64,000 bases of DNA from Clostridia bacterium (GTDB taxonomy: Bacteria > Bacillota > DTU025), in contig JAYFQW010000016.1 in NCBI GenBank assembly GCA_034926675.1, positions 17,123-81,122 on the forward strand, in the 5' to 3' direction. The position numbers and the translations under genes were made by a program. Each line of letters begins with the position of its first letter. The stretch's first letter is position 1. Below the pieces are notes generated by a model that saw only the letters and a list, made by a program, of their open reading frames with translations, made no database searches and was not told the origin of the DNA. Shown one piece after another: positions 17,146-25,766 of this stretch.

Positions 17146-17451
17146 ATGCCGGACTTGCTTCAGGCAATCATAGACAGGATAGTCGAAACTGCCGAGCCAG
17201 ACCGCATAGTGCTATTCGGATCCAGAGGCCAGGGCAAGGGCGCCGCGGATAGCGACTACGATGTGTTGGTTCTCAAGCACGGCGTGACTCATCGCAGACG
17301 CCTCGCGCAGGCGATCTACCTCGAACTGGCCGACATTCCGGCCCCAGTTGACGTGATTGTGGAAGACCCCGACAGAATCGAGAAGTACCGAAATACTCCC
17401 GGTTTCATCTACAGTGAAGCCCTCAAGGGACGCGTGGTCTATGAGTGGTGA
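17146..17451 (+). CDS. Minimal nucleotidyltransferase (MNT/MntA-type antitoxin)
   Basis: 101 residues with the pol-beta core IVLFGSRGQGKGAADSDYDV (GSx10DxD) and a third acidic strand VDVIVEDP. In MNT-HEPN systems the transferase modifies and silences its HEPN partner. The ATG at 17146 has GGAGG eight bases upstream; an in-frame GTG at 17137 is too close to it. Its end overlaps the HEPN gene by 11 bases. Confidence 0.85.
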   Translation: MPDLLQAIIDRIVETAEPDRIVLFGSRGQGKGAADSDYDVLVLKHGVTHRRRLAQAIYLELADIPAPVDVIVEDPDRIEKYRNTPGFIYSEALKGRVVYEW

Positions 17452-17833
17452 GGCATGGCGAGCACGGATCGGAAGAGCAGAAAGCAACCTCGCCCGCGCC
17501 AGGCTTGGTCGCCAGTCGGAGGACATCCCGTACGAGGATATCTGCTTCGATGCGCAGCAGGCTGCGGAGAAGGCCCTGAAGGGCCTCTTGGTGCACTCAG
17601 GTCTGGATGTGCCAAGAACCCATTCCATCGGCTACCTTCTATCACTTATCAAGGAGACTGGCGGCATGCCCGTGCCGCCGCAGGTGGAGCAGGCCGCGCA
17701 GTTATCGGACTACGCCGTAACCACCCGGTATCCCGGGGACTGGGAACCCGTGGGCGAAGACGAGTACAAACAGGCTCTGGCGCACGCTGAAGAGGTGTGG
17801 AAGTGGGTGATCACCGTCACCGGGTACAAGTAG
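17441..17833 (+). CDS. HEPN-domain protein, toxin partner of the MNT protein
   Basis: 130 residues, all-helical. It shows the HEPN pattern CFDAQQAAEKALKGLLVHSG followed by PRTHSIGYLLSLI, where the R-T-H region matches the conserved end of the second helix, and a final helix EEVWKWVI. HEPN proteins of this group are RNase-like toxins or substrates of the adjacent MNT. The start lies inside the antitoxin stop region, so the two are coupled. Confidence 0.8.
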   Translation: MSGEAWRARIGRAESNLARARLGRQSEDIPYEDICFDAQQAAEKALKGLLVHSGLDVPRTHSIGYLLSLIKETGGMPVPPQVEQAAQLSDYAVTTRYPGDWEPVGEDEYKQALAHAEEVWKWVITVTGYK

Positions 17834-17849
17834 AGTCGGAGACCCCCGG

Positions 17850-17925
17850 AACTCAGTAGTTCCCCGCGACCATCGCTCCGTATTGTCCGTGCCCACAAAC
17901 ACCACATTGTCGAGTCTGCGGAGGG
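17850..17925 (-). pseudogene. Short remnant of an S41-like peptidase gene
   Basis: The minus strand encodes LRRLDNVVFVGT and, after a 2-base shift, GAMVAGN. The intact copy at 23145-24068 reads QQLDNVVVVGTNTCGAMLAGN at the same place, and the DNA is clearly related base by base. Only about 75 bases are recognisable. It sits beyond the far end of the lantibiotic-immunity operon. The rest of 17834-18111 holds nothing I can identify. Confidence 0.55.
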
Positions 17926-18111
17926 ATCCAAGTATGCGGGCCGGACGCAAATCGGCCCCTGCAGATCCCCTCTTCCACCCCCCTGGCCCACGTCCGGTCT
18001 CCGACCGTATGTGACCTCGCATCGAGGAAAGCCGCCGATGCTTCCTTCAGCTTGACCGCGTCACGCGAGGCAACCGTTCATGGCCCCTGTACAACTGATT
18101 CCAAGCTACGT

Positions 18112-18912
18112 TCAACTCCTCGGGGGTACATCATCGACATTGACAGCACGATAGTACACGTGGTTGATCTCAACCGCGATGGCGCTTTCCACACTCGAGT
18201 CAGCAACCTCATAGACCTTACCAAGCGTCCAGTGGGTCCGGTCAGCACAGGAACAGCCTGATCCACGCCAATCGACAGCAGCCAGATCCTCTCTCGGAAG
18301 AACACGCCTGGATTCCGACTCAAAGGTCACCGAGTCGGCGACTGCTCCAAGATAATCGCCCCGTTCCGCCTCCGGCAAGACCTCCTGGGTGATCCGATAG
18401 GTGTTGCCGCCGGCCTTGATCATGGTCGGATCCCTGGTATCGAGGCAATACGTGCCTTCCGCCCCCGTAGTCCTGCGTTTGAGATGCAAGAACTGGTCTT
18501 CCCTCGAGACGCCGACCGACTTTACTGCCCGGTGAAAGCGTCCATCGACATCGACGGCCAGTTCTCCCGACTCGAACAGCGAGTAGACATTCCCAAAGGA
18601 GTAGACAGTTCCCGATATAGAGTCAGAATCCCTGCTAAATGGAGCAAAGTCGATCAGACGCCCATCCTCCAGGACCATCGCCCATTTCCGGATAGTTCCG
18701 ACCCAGGTGTTCAGTGCTTCCCGCTCGACTGTATCCTCAAGAATCGCGTATTCATCTCCCATATAGTCGAACAACCGAACGTCTTCCCTATGGATGCGAC
18801 ACGCCTCTGGGCCTCGGCTCACTCTCGAAGCTGTCGGTCTGACGCCAGAGCATCCTGCAAGAGCCATTGCCGCCAGTGCCAGCGGCAAGAGAACCCGATG
18901 TCTGATCCACAC
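18112..18912 (-). CDS. NisI/SpaI-like lantibiotic immunity lipoprotein (LanI)
   Basis: 266 residues with a lipoprotein signal (LPLALAAMALAGC, lipid-modified Cys21). Two repeats follow. The first ends VYSFGNVYSLFESGELAVDV and DGRFHRAVKS; the second ends TLGKVYEVADSSVESAIAVE and INHVYYRAVNV. Such repeats match the duplicated domains of NisI-type proteins that bind the bacteriocin at the cell surface. GTG start with AAAGGAGG 8 bases upstream. It is the last gene of a LanR-K-F-E-G-I operon. The family call rests on context plus the repeats. Confidence 0.6.
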   Translation of the reverse strand: MWIRHRVLLPLALAAMALAGCSGVRPTASRVSRGPEACRIHREDVRLFDYMGDEYAILEDTVEREALNTWVGTIRKWAMVLEDGRLIDFAPFSRDSDSISGTVYSFGNVYSLFESGELAVDVDGRFHRAVKSVGVSREDQFLHLKRRTTGAEGTYCLDTRDPTMIKAGGNTYRITQEVLPEAERGDYLGAVADSVTFESESRRVLPREDLAAVDWRGSGCSCADRTHWTLGKVYEVADSSVESAIAVEINHVYYRAVNVDDVPPRS

Positions 18913-18987
18913 TGTACTGTCCTCCTTTCCTCTTCTCCACAGCGATTTCGCAGGCGTCTCAAGCGGTTCACCTTCCCAGTCTGAGAC

Positions 18988-19719
18988 TCACCTGCTCTTC
19001 CGGAACGCCCGCGCCGCCCAGATCGTCAGCAGGCATGAAACCGCGGCCGCCGTCATGCCGAGTCTTCCCCAGGGAAACACAGTACCCGGGAGGAATCCGG
19101 CAGCCGCATAGTACGGCCACATCAGAACGATCCACGCCGTCACGGAGTTGAGTGGGATTCCCGATGCGACGATCGCGAGAATCGAGGCGATAGCAGCACA
19201 GAGCAGCGATGCGATCCGTCTCTTCCGCAGAAGCAGCGCCGCCTGGCCCGCGAGCACCGGCGATTCGAACAGCAGGAGAACCTCGAGCGGACACAGAACC
19301 TGCGAAACGCGGATCGTTCTCTGTCCGAGGATGACATTCGCCGCCCCGACTGAAAGGATCGATGTGGCAAGCACGGACAATGAGCAGAAAGCAATGGCGA
19401 TGAGCAGATCTGCCAGGACGAACGCAGAGGGGCGCGAGGACCTGCGAATGTGAAATCCATCTCCTGCCTCGAACTCTTCTCCGACACTCAGGCTCTCCCA
19501 CAGGAAGAGAAGAATCGGGAACACGACAGCGTAGCCCGTGAAGATCAAGGTCAGCCGGTCCTCAATGGAGTAGTGGTCCATTCCGATAAGGAGAAAGGAT
19601 GCCAAAACTGTTCCTGCAATGGTGTGCGATGCCAGAAGGGTCGTTAGCGCACTCCCCTTCATCCGATAGCAGCGGCACGCCAGAACAAGACATGTCTGCT
19701 TCAGAAAGCCCCCCATCAT
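18988..19719 (-). CDS. Lantibiotic-immunity ABC transporter permease, LanG/MutG type
   Basis: 243 residues with six predicted membrane helices (TIAGTVLASFLLIGM, LIFTGYAVVFPILLFLW, LADLLIAIAFCSLSVLATSI, AAAIASILAIVASGI, WIVLMWPYYAAAGFL, MTAAAVSCLLTIWAA). Size and topology fit the 240-250-residue permeases of the LanFEG group, which extrude lantibiotics from the membrane of producer or resistant cells. The start overlaps the LanE stop by four bases. Confidence 0.78.
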   Translation of the reverse strand: MMGGFLKQTCLVLACRCYRMKGSALTTLLASHTIAGTVLASFLLIGMDHYSIEDRLTLIFTGYAVVFPILLFLWESLSVGEEFEAGDGFHIRRSSRPSAFVLADLLIAIAFCSLSVLATSILSVGAANVILGQRTIRVSQVLCPLEVLLLFESPVLAGQAALLLRKRRIASLLCAAIASILAIVASGIPLNSVTAWIVLMWPYYAAAGFLPGTVFPWGRLGMTAAAVSCLLTIWAARAFRKSR

Positions 19720-20474
19720 CTGTTCACCGTCCTGGTTCTTCTGCTCTTCCAGAGAACGAGCGCGGCGAGAACCGCGGCCAGCAGGACCCCCAGGAAGATC
19801 GCGGCATACGGCTTCCCCTGCATCGCCTGAGCGATGGTCCCTCCATTGTATTCCTCAAGCGCTCCAGACGGATGAATGGAGAGCAGTCGCCCGGTCGCGA
19901 CAAAAGGGTAGCTTGCCGGCGCCAGATACCAGAATGTCGCCTGCGCGGCCAGCGGCCCCAGTGCCATGTTTATGCAGCACAAGGCGACAAGGAGTACGCC
20001 TCCCGGTTTCACAGACGCAAGTTGCGTCACAGGTATCATCCACGCTTCGGCCAACAAAATCGCCAGAAAAGCCAAGCAGTAGCGACCAAACGGAATCGGA
20101 TGCGTCTCCATCGCGCCCGCCGTGAGGCGTGCGATTCCAGCGACGAACAGGCAGCAGATCGCAGAGGACAACGCCGTACGGATCGTTACGAGGAGCAGAT
20201 CCGCCGCCACGAGCGACTCTTCCGGCATCCCGGAAAACGCTCGATTCTGCCCATGAGCGGCACTCCTCTCATAGTCCCACCGTATCCACTGAAAGGCAGA
20301 CATCAGCATACTCATGAAGAGGAGTTCCCACCAGTACACCATTGCTCTCGATGCATTGGATGCTCCCGAGATCAGGACGGACACGAGAAACGTGGTCAGC
20401 GGGACAAGGACCATGAGCGAAGCCATCCCGCTGTGCTTCTCCTTGAGGTACTCCGACTGGATAGCACTCCTCAT
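19716..20474 (-). CDS. Lantibiotic-immunity ABC transporter permease, LanE/MutE type
   Basis: 252 residues, six helices. The N-terminal amphipathic segment RSAIQSEYLKEKHSG before the first helix is typical of EpiE/MutE-like permeases (a short cytoplasmic EYLKxK box). It overlaps both LanF (by 4 bases) and LanG. Together with LanF it should form one LanFEG complex. Confidence 0.78.
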   Translation of the reverse strand: MRSAIQSEYLKEKHSGMASLMVLVPLTTFLVSVLISGASNASRAMVYWWELLFMSMLMSAFQWIRWDYERSAAHGQNRAFSGMPEESLVAADLLLVTIRTALSSAICCLFVAGIARLTAGAMETHPIPFGRYCLAFLAILLAEAWMIPVTQLASVKPGGVLLVALCCINMALGPLAAQATFWYLAPASYPFVATGRLLSIHPSGALEEYNGGTIAQAMQGKPYAAIFLGVLLAAVLAALVLWKSRRTRTVNR

Positions 20475-21169
20475 CGCGAACGGTCCTCATGTCGGGTTTC
20501 GGAAGACGGGATAAACAGACCTTGGAGATGCCGAAGGTCTCCGCTGGGTCCATCGAAGATGATGCGGCCCCCCTGCAGCATTATGACACGGGGCGCCAGC
20601 GCCTGAATCTCCAGCAGATTGTGGCTCGACAGCAACACCGTCGTCCCCTGTTCCTGCAAGCGATCGATCAGCTCAATGAATTGGTCGACGCCCACGGGAT
20701 CCAGCCCGCTTGTCGGCTCATCCAGAAGCAAGAGTTCGGGGTCGGGCAGCAGCGCCATGCCTATCCCGAGCCGCTGCCTCATGCCGATCGAGAAGAACTT
20801 CGCGCGCTTTTTCCCAGCATCCTCGAGTCCGACCATCTGCAGCACTTCCTCAATCCTCAGGTTGCGGATGCCGCGCACGAGCGCGAGCACCTTCAGGTTA
20901 TCAAAAGCTGACAGATGACCGTACAGCGGAGGCCGTTCGATCAGCGCTCCGATGCGCTGCTGGTCCGATGCGGTCAGTGGGCGCCCCTGAAGGAGTACCT
21001 CGCCGGAATCCGCTCGTTCGAGCCCCGCAATGATCTGCAGCAGCGTCGATTTTCCGGCGCCGTTCTCACCAAGAAGCCCGGTCACCTCGCCCTTCTGCAA
21101 GGAAAAGGCGATATCGTGAAGAATCTCGACCCCACCATATGATTTCATGACGCCCTTGACCTCAAGCAT
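20471..21169 (-). CDS. Lantibiotic-immunity ABC transporter ATPase, LanF type
   Basis: 232 residues: Walker A GENGAGKST, signature FSIGMRQRLG, Walker B LLLLDEPTSGLDP, switch His in LLSSHNLLEI. The Q-loop glutamine is replaced by glutamate (ALIERPPLY). This E-loop is known to distinguish LanF and BceA-type self-protection transporters, so it supports the lantibiotic assignment independently of context. GGAGG lies 11 bases before the ATG. Confidence 0.85.
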   Translation of the reverse strand: MLEVKGVMKSYGGVEILHDIAFSLQKGEVTGLLGENGAGKSTLLQIIAGLERADSGEVLLQGRPLTASDQQRIGALIERPPLYGHLSAFDNLKVLALVRGIRNLRIEEVLQMVGLEDAGKKRAKFFSIGMRQRLGIGMALLPDPELLLLDEPTSGLDPVGVDQFIELIDRLQEQGTTVLLSSHNLLEIQALAPRVIMLQGGRIIFDGPSGDLRHLQGLFIPSSETRHEDRSR

Positions 21170-21230
21170 AGTTCAGAGTCGCCTCCGATGGGGTTCATCA
21201 TGCCTTCGGTCTGACTATGACACTAATGCT

Positions 21231-22373
21231 TCAAGGTTCTATCAGAAAAGTCACCACTCCCCCTTCCACAGGAGAATTCTCGATCCGAAGACACCCTCCA
21301 TGGTGCTCGCAGACTCTGCTGGCAAAGGCCAGTCCCATTCCATAGTGACGCTCGCGTCCCTCCCGTCCGGACTCACGGTAGAAGAGTTGCACCCCCTGCG
21401 CAAGCTCCTGTTCGGAGAAGCCGGGTCCGTTGTCGATGACCTGAAATCGGACGTAATGATCCTCCACCCCAACGGCAATTGTAACCCTCCCACCATCGGA
21501 GACATGCTCACAGGCGTTGCCGACTGCGTTAAGCAGCGCTCTGGCCAGGAACATCAGGTGGACCGACACAGTGGCATCGGGACCGATCTCGTGATACTCA
21601 ATGGAGTGCTCAATGTTCTTGAAAGCAAAGACCCCCGAACACATCTTCGTCAGAGTGTCGACGATCTCGTGAATGGACACTTCCCGCTTTGCCAAAGGCA
21701 CGGGATCCTCCGATTTCGAGTACAGGATGATCTCCCTGGAATAATGGTACAGCGTGTCGGCAGCCTTCTGTATCTCCGCGTTATACTCCTGCTGCTCTCG
21801 GCTGAGCGGCGTCATTTCCAAGAGCTCGCTGTTGCCCTGGATGATCGTAATCGGAGTGTTGATGTCGTGCGCCAGCATCGAAATCTGATACTTCCGCTCT
21901 TGTTCGATCTGGTTCTGCCTCGCAATGGACGCTACTAACTCCTGGTCCATCTGTATGACGCTGTCCCGGATCTCCTGAAACTCCGAGATCTGCGATTCCT
22001 CCATATGCGTGGCGGATTCACCGTTCCTCAGCAGGCGGCAGACCATTACGATGCGGTTGACCTCCCACTTCATCCGGAGAACATAGCGGACGATCGCAAA
22101 GAGTACAAGGAGAAAGAACAGCAAGATGAATAGCAGAATACTGCCGGAGTTGAAGTTGATGCGACTCGCCCACTCGGGATCCGCGAAGCGCGGAAGATTC
22201 CCCTCGGTATCCCCTGGAATCACCGCGCCGGTCCTGATGAGTATCGTCACGATGAGCGCCGTCACTAGCAATGCGACAACTCCCGCGATCACAGCCTGGA
22301 CCAGTAACCAGAAGACCTCCTGTGCGAAGCCGCTCCTTCGAGGACGCTTCCTGTGCGCGTGTCGATGCTTCAT
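21231..22373 (-). CDS. Sensor histidine kinase of the lantibiotic-immunity operon (LanK/NsrK-like)
   Basis: 380 residues. Two membrane helices (FWLLVQAVIAGVVALLVTAL near residue 25, and LLFILLFFLLVLFAIVRYVL near 85) enclose a short 35-residue loop. Then come a HAMP-like linker, the H-box SMLAHDINTPIT with phospho-His, and the ATPase motifs NAVGNACEHV, DNGPGF and YGMGLAFA. The short loop suits sensing within the membrane or via the transporter. The ATG overlaps the regulator's TGA (ATGA), which decides the start. Confidence 0.85.
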   Translation of the reverse strand: MKHRHAHRKRPRRSGFAQEVFWLLVQAVIAGVVALLVTALIVTILIRTGAVIPGDTEGNLPRFADPEWASRINFNSGSILLFILLFFLLVLFAIVRYVLRMKWEVNRIVMVCRLLRNGESATHMEESQISEFQEIRDSVIQMDQELVASIARQNQIEQERKYQISMLAHDINTPITIIQGNSELLEMTPLSREQQEYNAEIQKAADTLYHYSREIILYSKSEDPVPLAKREVSIHEIVDTLTKMCSGVFAFKNIEHSIEYHEIGPDATVSVHLMFLARALLNAVGNACEHVSDGGRVTIAVGVEDHYVRFQVIDNGPGFSEQELAQGVQLFYRESGREGRERHYGMGLAFASRVCEHHGGCLRIENSPVEGGVVTFLIEP

Positions 22374-23089
22374 TCGGCCCTCCAGCGATACCCTACTCCC
22401 CAGACCGTATCGATCGGCTGCAACCGGTAGGGCTCCAGCTTTTTTCGAATCTGGTATACGTATTCGGACACCGAGCTGATCATAGTGTCGGAGCATAGAT
22501 CGTACACCGCTTCGTAGATCGTCTCCCGCGTATAGGTCTTGCCGGGATGCAGTGCAAGCAGTGTCAGAATGTCGAACTCTCGACGCGACACGTTGATCTC
22601 CTCCTTACCGACAAAAACCCGTCGCGCGTCGAAGTCGAAGGTGATGCCGGAGATGGTGCGGACGAGCCGCTCATGCGGCAAATCCCGGGCCCTCAGATGC
22701 GCCTGGACGCGCGCGATGAGCTCCTTGCGGCGAAACGGTTTGGCGACATAGTCGACGGCGCCGGATTGTAGTCCTTCGACGAGATCCTCTTCCTGAGTCT
22801 TCGCCGTGAGAAAGATAACCGGACAGTCGATGTGCTCCGCGATGTGTCTGCAAAGCACTATCCCGTCCATTCCCGGCATCATGATGTCCAGGAGGATCAG
22901 GTCGTACCCGAAGAAATCCTGCACGCGAAACCGGTCGACCGCTCCCATCGACGATACCTCGTATCCCTCCTTCATCAGCATCGTCTCCAGCAGCTTCCGG
23001 ATCGAGGCATCGTCATCGATCACAAGAATCCGCTTTGTCCGCTCCCTCTCCATCCCGGACTGTCGATTGCTTTGCGCGTTCGTATCCAT
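22370..23089 (-). CDS. OmpR/PhoB-family response regulator (LanR-like)
   Basis: 239 residues. The receiver has IDDDASI, phospho-acceptor Asp in LILLDIMMPGMDG, and lysine in YVAKPFRRKEL. The winged-helix DNA-binding domain ends DTVWGVGYRWRAE. The ATG at 23089 has AAGGAG 8 bases upstream; the longer open frame upstream is not used. It heads the operon and should induce the FEG-I genes when the peptide is present. Confidence 0.88.
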   Translation of the reverse strand: MDTNAQSNRQSGMERERTKRILVIDDDASIRKLLETMLMKEGYEVSSMGAVDRFRVQDFFGYDLILLDIMMPGMDGIVLCRHIAEHIDCPVIFLTAKTQEEDLVEGLQSGAVDYVAKPFRRKELIARVQAHLRARDLPHERLVRTISGITFDFDARRVFVGKEEINVSRREFDILTLLALHPGKTYTRETIYEAVYDLCSDTMISSVSEYVYQIRKKLEPYRLQPIDTVWGVGYRWRAE

Positions 23090-23144
23090 GACATACTCCT
23101 TCTGCGGGAATAAGACTGAAGCAGGTTCATTGCTTCGCCTGGCC

Positions 23145-24068
23145 TCAACGATTCCTCCCATCAGCCTGCACAGCCTGTATGTACTTGACGGCTCTCTCCA
23201 GCGCCTCGTCGGGATGAACCCACAGGTCGGGCATGAGGCCGCGACCATCGGGGTTAACGAGGTCTTCGCATAGGGATATCTTGGTGCCGCACGACAGCCC
23301 GATTTTAGAGTTCGGGAGGATGAATACACCCACATTCCCTGCGAGCATCGCCCCACAAGTGTTTGTTCCGACAACCACCACGTTATCAAGCTGCTGGACA
23401 TACTTGACAAAGTCCTCTCCGGCTGAGCCCGCGTAAGAGTCGATCAGCACGACCAGGAGTGTATCGTTTTCCGCCCTTACGCCCCCAGTGACAGATATCA
23501 GGCTCCAGCCGGGCCTGTCCGGATCAGCCCCAGCAGCTTGCCATGATCGGACACTGATTGGTCCCGAGGAAGTGCCGGCGGCGAACAGGTCCGCTCCCGC
23601 GTACGACAAGAAATTCTCGAATAGCTTCCCGGCCGTGCTCGTCACCAGCAGAGCGTTGAGACTGGCCGGGCACACATCAGCCCCCGAGAGTTCCCGTGCC
23701 CACTCCAAAGCGTACGGGCTGTTTCCACCCATATGCGACCTCAGGTCGAGGATGACGGCAGGAGCCTTCCTTAGCTTCCTCGCATCGCGCGTCAGCCTCT
23801 CAAGCTCCGACATGGTATCAGGTCGCGGTGTCAGACTACGATTCACGGCAACCGGAACACCGTCTACATGCCTCAGCTCGTACACGGGTCCACGCACACG
23901 GGCCGAGTCAACCAGTTCGAGCTGAACAGGTTCAGAAGAGCCATCGCTCCACTCCAGCTTGACGCATATGTCCACATCGGAATCGCTCACAGCGCCAAGG
24001 CAGTAGAAGATCTCTCCATCGCTGTCTATCGACGGCTTCATCCAAAGTGACGGGTCTTCGCCCTCCAC
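23145..24068 (-). pseudogene. S41-family peptidase-like protein, C-terminal half after an in-frame stop
   Basis: 307 codons in the same frame as 24081-24641, separated only by TGA at 24081-24083. It holds the catalytic core: VILDLRSHMGGNS, then VVLIDSYAGSAGEDF with the candidate nucleophile serine, and LDNVVVVGTNTCGAMLAG. Restart at a GTG near 24068 is possible, but the product would lack the N-terminal part. S41 proteases cleave C-terminal tails outside the membrane. The gene lies just upstream of the LanR-K operon, and a decayed copy lies past the other end (17850-17925). Confidence 0.65.
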
Positions 24069-24080
24069 GGCAGTCGCCCA

Positions 24081-24641
24081 TCAGTCAGGCGCATGGCGCT
24101 GGCGGAACCTGCCGCCGCATTCATCGAACTCCATGTCGAACCTTGCGAAGAACCTGTACCTGAGGCACATCTTCTTGTCGCCGATGGAAAAGTGACCGTC
24201 CTGTATGAAACCGAGCTGTCGCTGAAGCAATTCGGCAAGCTGACCGGGATTAACATCCTCACCCGGGAAATCTTCGGTCTCTGCAAGGATGCTTTCCTTA
24301 GCCGCAAGGAACGCCTCATCCCCGCCGAAGAACTGATACGCCCCGTATCCGTACTTCAGCACTCTGAAGAGAAAATCCACATCCTGCCGAGCTTCATCTT
24401 TCGGAATAAGTGAAGGCACGATTCCCAAGTCCCATCTGTTGAACGACAGAGTCTCAGGATGCGGCTCATCCCAGAAATCGCCATATCTGTACAGCAGCCG
24501 TTCGAACTCCGCCCGCGCCTCAGGCTTCGTTGCACCGTGCTTGTGAGAATACGCAACCCGAACAGCGTCCGACAGAATCGACACCAGTGCGCACGTGAGG
24601 ACCAGCGTTACAGCGAAAACCGCGCCGGCCCTTCGGGTCAT
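24081..24641 (-). pseudogene. S41-family peptidase-like protein, N-terminal half
   Basis: About 186 residues starting with a signal anchor (RRAGAVFAVTLVLTCALVSIL). The ATG at 24641 has AGAAGGTGG upstream. A helical N-terminal domain follows (DFLFRVLKYGYGAYQFFGGD, GQLAELLQRQLGFIQDGHF), typical of C-terminal-processing-peptidase relatives. It ends at TGA 24081, after which the same frame continues with the peptidase core. A single nonsense mutation explains the split. Confidence 0.65.
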
Positions 24642-24823
24642 CGCACAACCACCTTCTCTTCCAACAGCAGTCTCAACGGTCAGTTCAGCAGGAAGATACT
24701 CGCCAACGCCTACCATATTCCCTCTCCGCTGCCGGTTCAACGCCATATGCTGACCGTACTCTCGATACGCGGCTCAAGCGCTGCAGGCCGCATCAACCGG
24801 TGCAGAGCTGCGCTTCAGCTAAT

Positions 24824-25561
24824 CTAATCCCATTCCAGGACTCCGCTCGCGCGCTCCCGAGGCGCCAGTCCAGCCAAGGCCCAACATGCGGCGACGACGG
24901 CGAGGCATACCATACTCGACATAGTGAACAGACGAGCATGGTGTTGGGCACCCAGTATCTTGTACCATACTGAAGACAAGACGAGGGGAGACATCGAGAA
25001 AAGGACAGCTACGTACCACGCATGTGTGTATAGCATGATAATGATGCCCACTACTCCGAAGGACGCCAATGAGACCAGAGGCGCGACCACTAGGCTGGCA
25101 ATGGTCCATTTCAGTGTGGGCAAGCTCAGGCCCCGCCCGATTACCGACATCCCGCCGACGTACAGGCCAAGGGCCGCGAGAACGACCACATATGTCACGG
25201 CGAACACCGCCGACACCTTGGCAGCCCACACCGCCCTAGGAGTGACTCCCGAGCACAGGATCGGGATCATTGTCTTTCGGGTCTTCTCGCGAATCATGAG
25301 GTTCGACACGATGTAGGCTCCGGCGAACACCATGATCCATAGCACGAGCAGTGGCATCTGCGCATTGGCTGCTGTGCTGAGTGCAGCTCTGTAGGCGGCG
25401 GTCTCTGCGCCCTGCGTATGAAGCGTGCGAGGTAGAGTCATCACGGGAATCAGTGCAAATCCCAGGGCGCCCAGGAGGCTCATGGCAATGTGCAGTCCGC
25501 CCGTGCGAAGGGCTTCCGCGATGTCCTTGCGCACAAGCGTCCGAAATGGGCCGGTGTTCAT
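24824..25561 (-). CDS. ABC-2-type permease without its ATPase
   Basis: 245 residues with six hydrophobic segments (LHIAMSLLGALGFALIPVM, LLVLWIMVFAGAYIVSNLMI, VSAVFAVTYVVVLAALGLYV, LVVAPLVSLASFGVVGIIIM, VAVLFSMSPLVLSSVWY, MVCLAVVAACWALAGL). The cytoplasmic REKTRKTMIPILCSG after helix 2 is the usual coupling segment of ABC-2 exporters. Its start overlaps the tail of a truncated ATPase gene. The dedicated ATPase is lost, so it may be inactive or borrow the ATPase at 26844-27752. Confidence 0.75.
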   Translation of the reverse strand: MNTGPFRTLVRKDIAEALRTGGLHIAMSLLGALGFALIPVMTLPRTLHTQGAETAAYRAALSTAANAQMPLLVLWIMVFAGAYIVSNLMIREKTRKTMIPILCSGVTPRAVWAAKVSAVFAVTYVVVLAALGLYVGGMSVIGRGLSLPTLKWTIASLVVAPLVSLASFGVVGIIIMLYTHAWYVAVLFSMSPLVLSSVWYKILGAQHHARLFTMSSMVCLAVVAACWALAGLAPRERASGVLEWD

Positions 25562-25766
25562 CCGTGATTCGCCTCCTCTTCCTCCTCGATGGCTGAAAGG
25601 AACACGTCCTCGAGCGTGTTCCCCATCTCCCGCACCTCACGGAATTCGATGGAGCCCAGAGCCAACCTGCGCAGGACTTCACTGGACTGGACGCCCTGAG
25701 CCATCGCCGCCTGGACTGTGTCCTCTGCGACCCATGAGTGTTCCGCTACCGTGAGCAGGGACAGCG
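25558..25766 (-). pseudogene. C-terminal stub of an ABC ATPase
   Basis: About 68 codons without a start encode a C-terminal extension of an ABC-2 exporter ATPase (LRRLALGSIEFREVREMG, then NTLEDVFLSAIEEEEEANHG; TLEDVFL is the usual end motif). The stop overlaps the permease ATG. The frame begins right after the stop codon of the upstream NatB-like permease, so a deletion joined the two transporter units and removed the nucleotide-binding domain. Confidence 0.75.

Noticed and set aside
19599..20606. Plus-strand open frame of 335 codons
   Set aside because: It is Arg/Ser/Pro-rich, opposite the LanE and LanG permease genes, with no start signal.
3904..24083. TGA recoding (selenocysteine, Trp or Gly)
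   Set aside because: TGA is the normal stop of many intact genes here (hydF, hydE, rpiR, potC), and no SECIS-like hairpin is evident after either in-frame TGA, so nonsense mutation is simpler.
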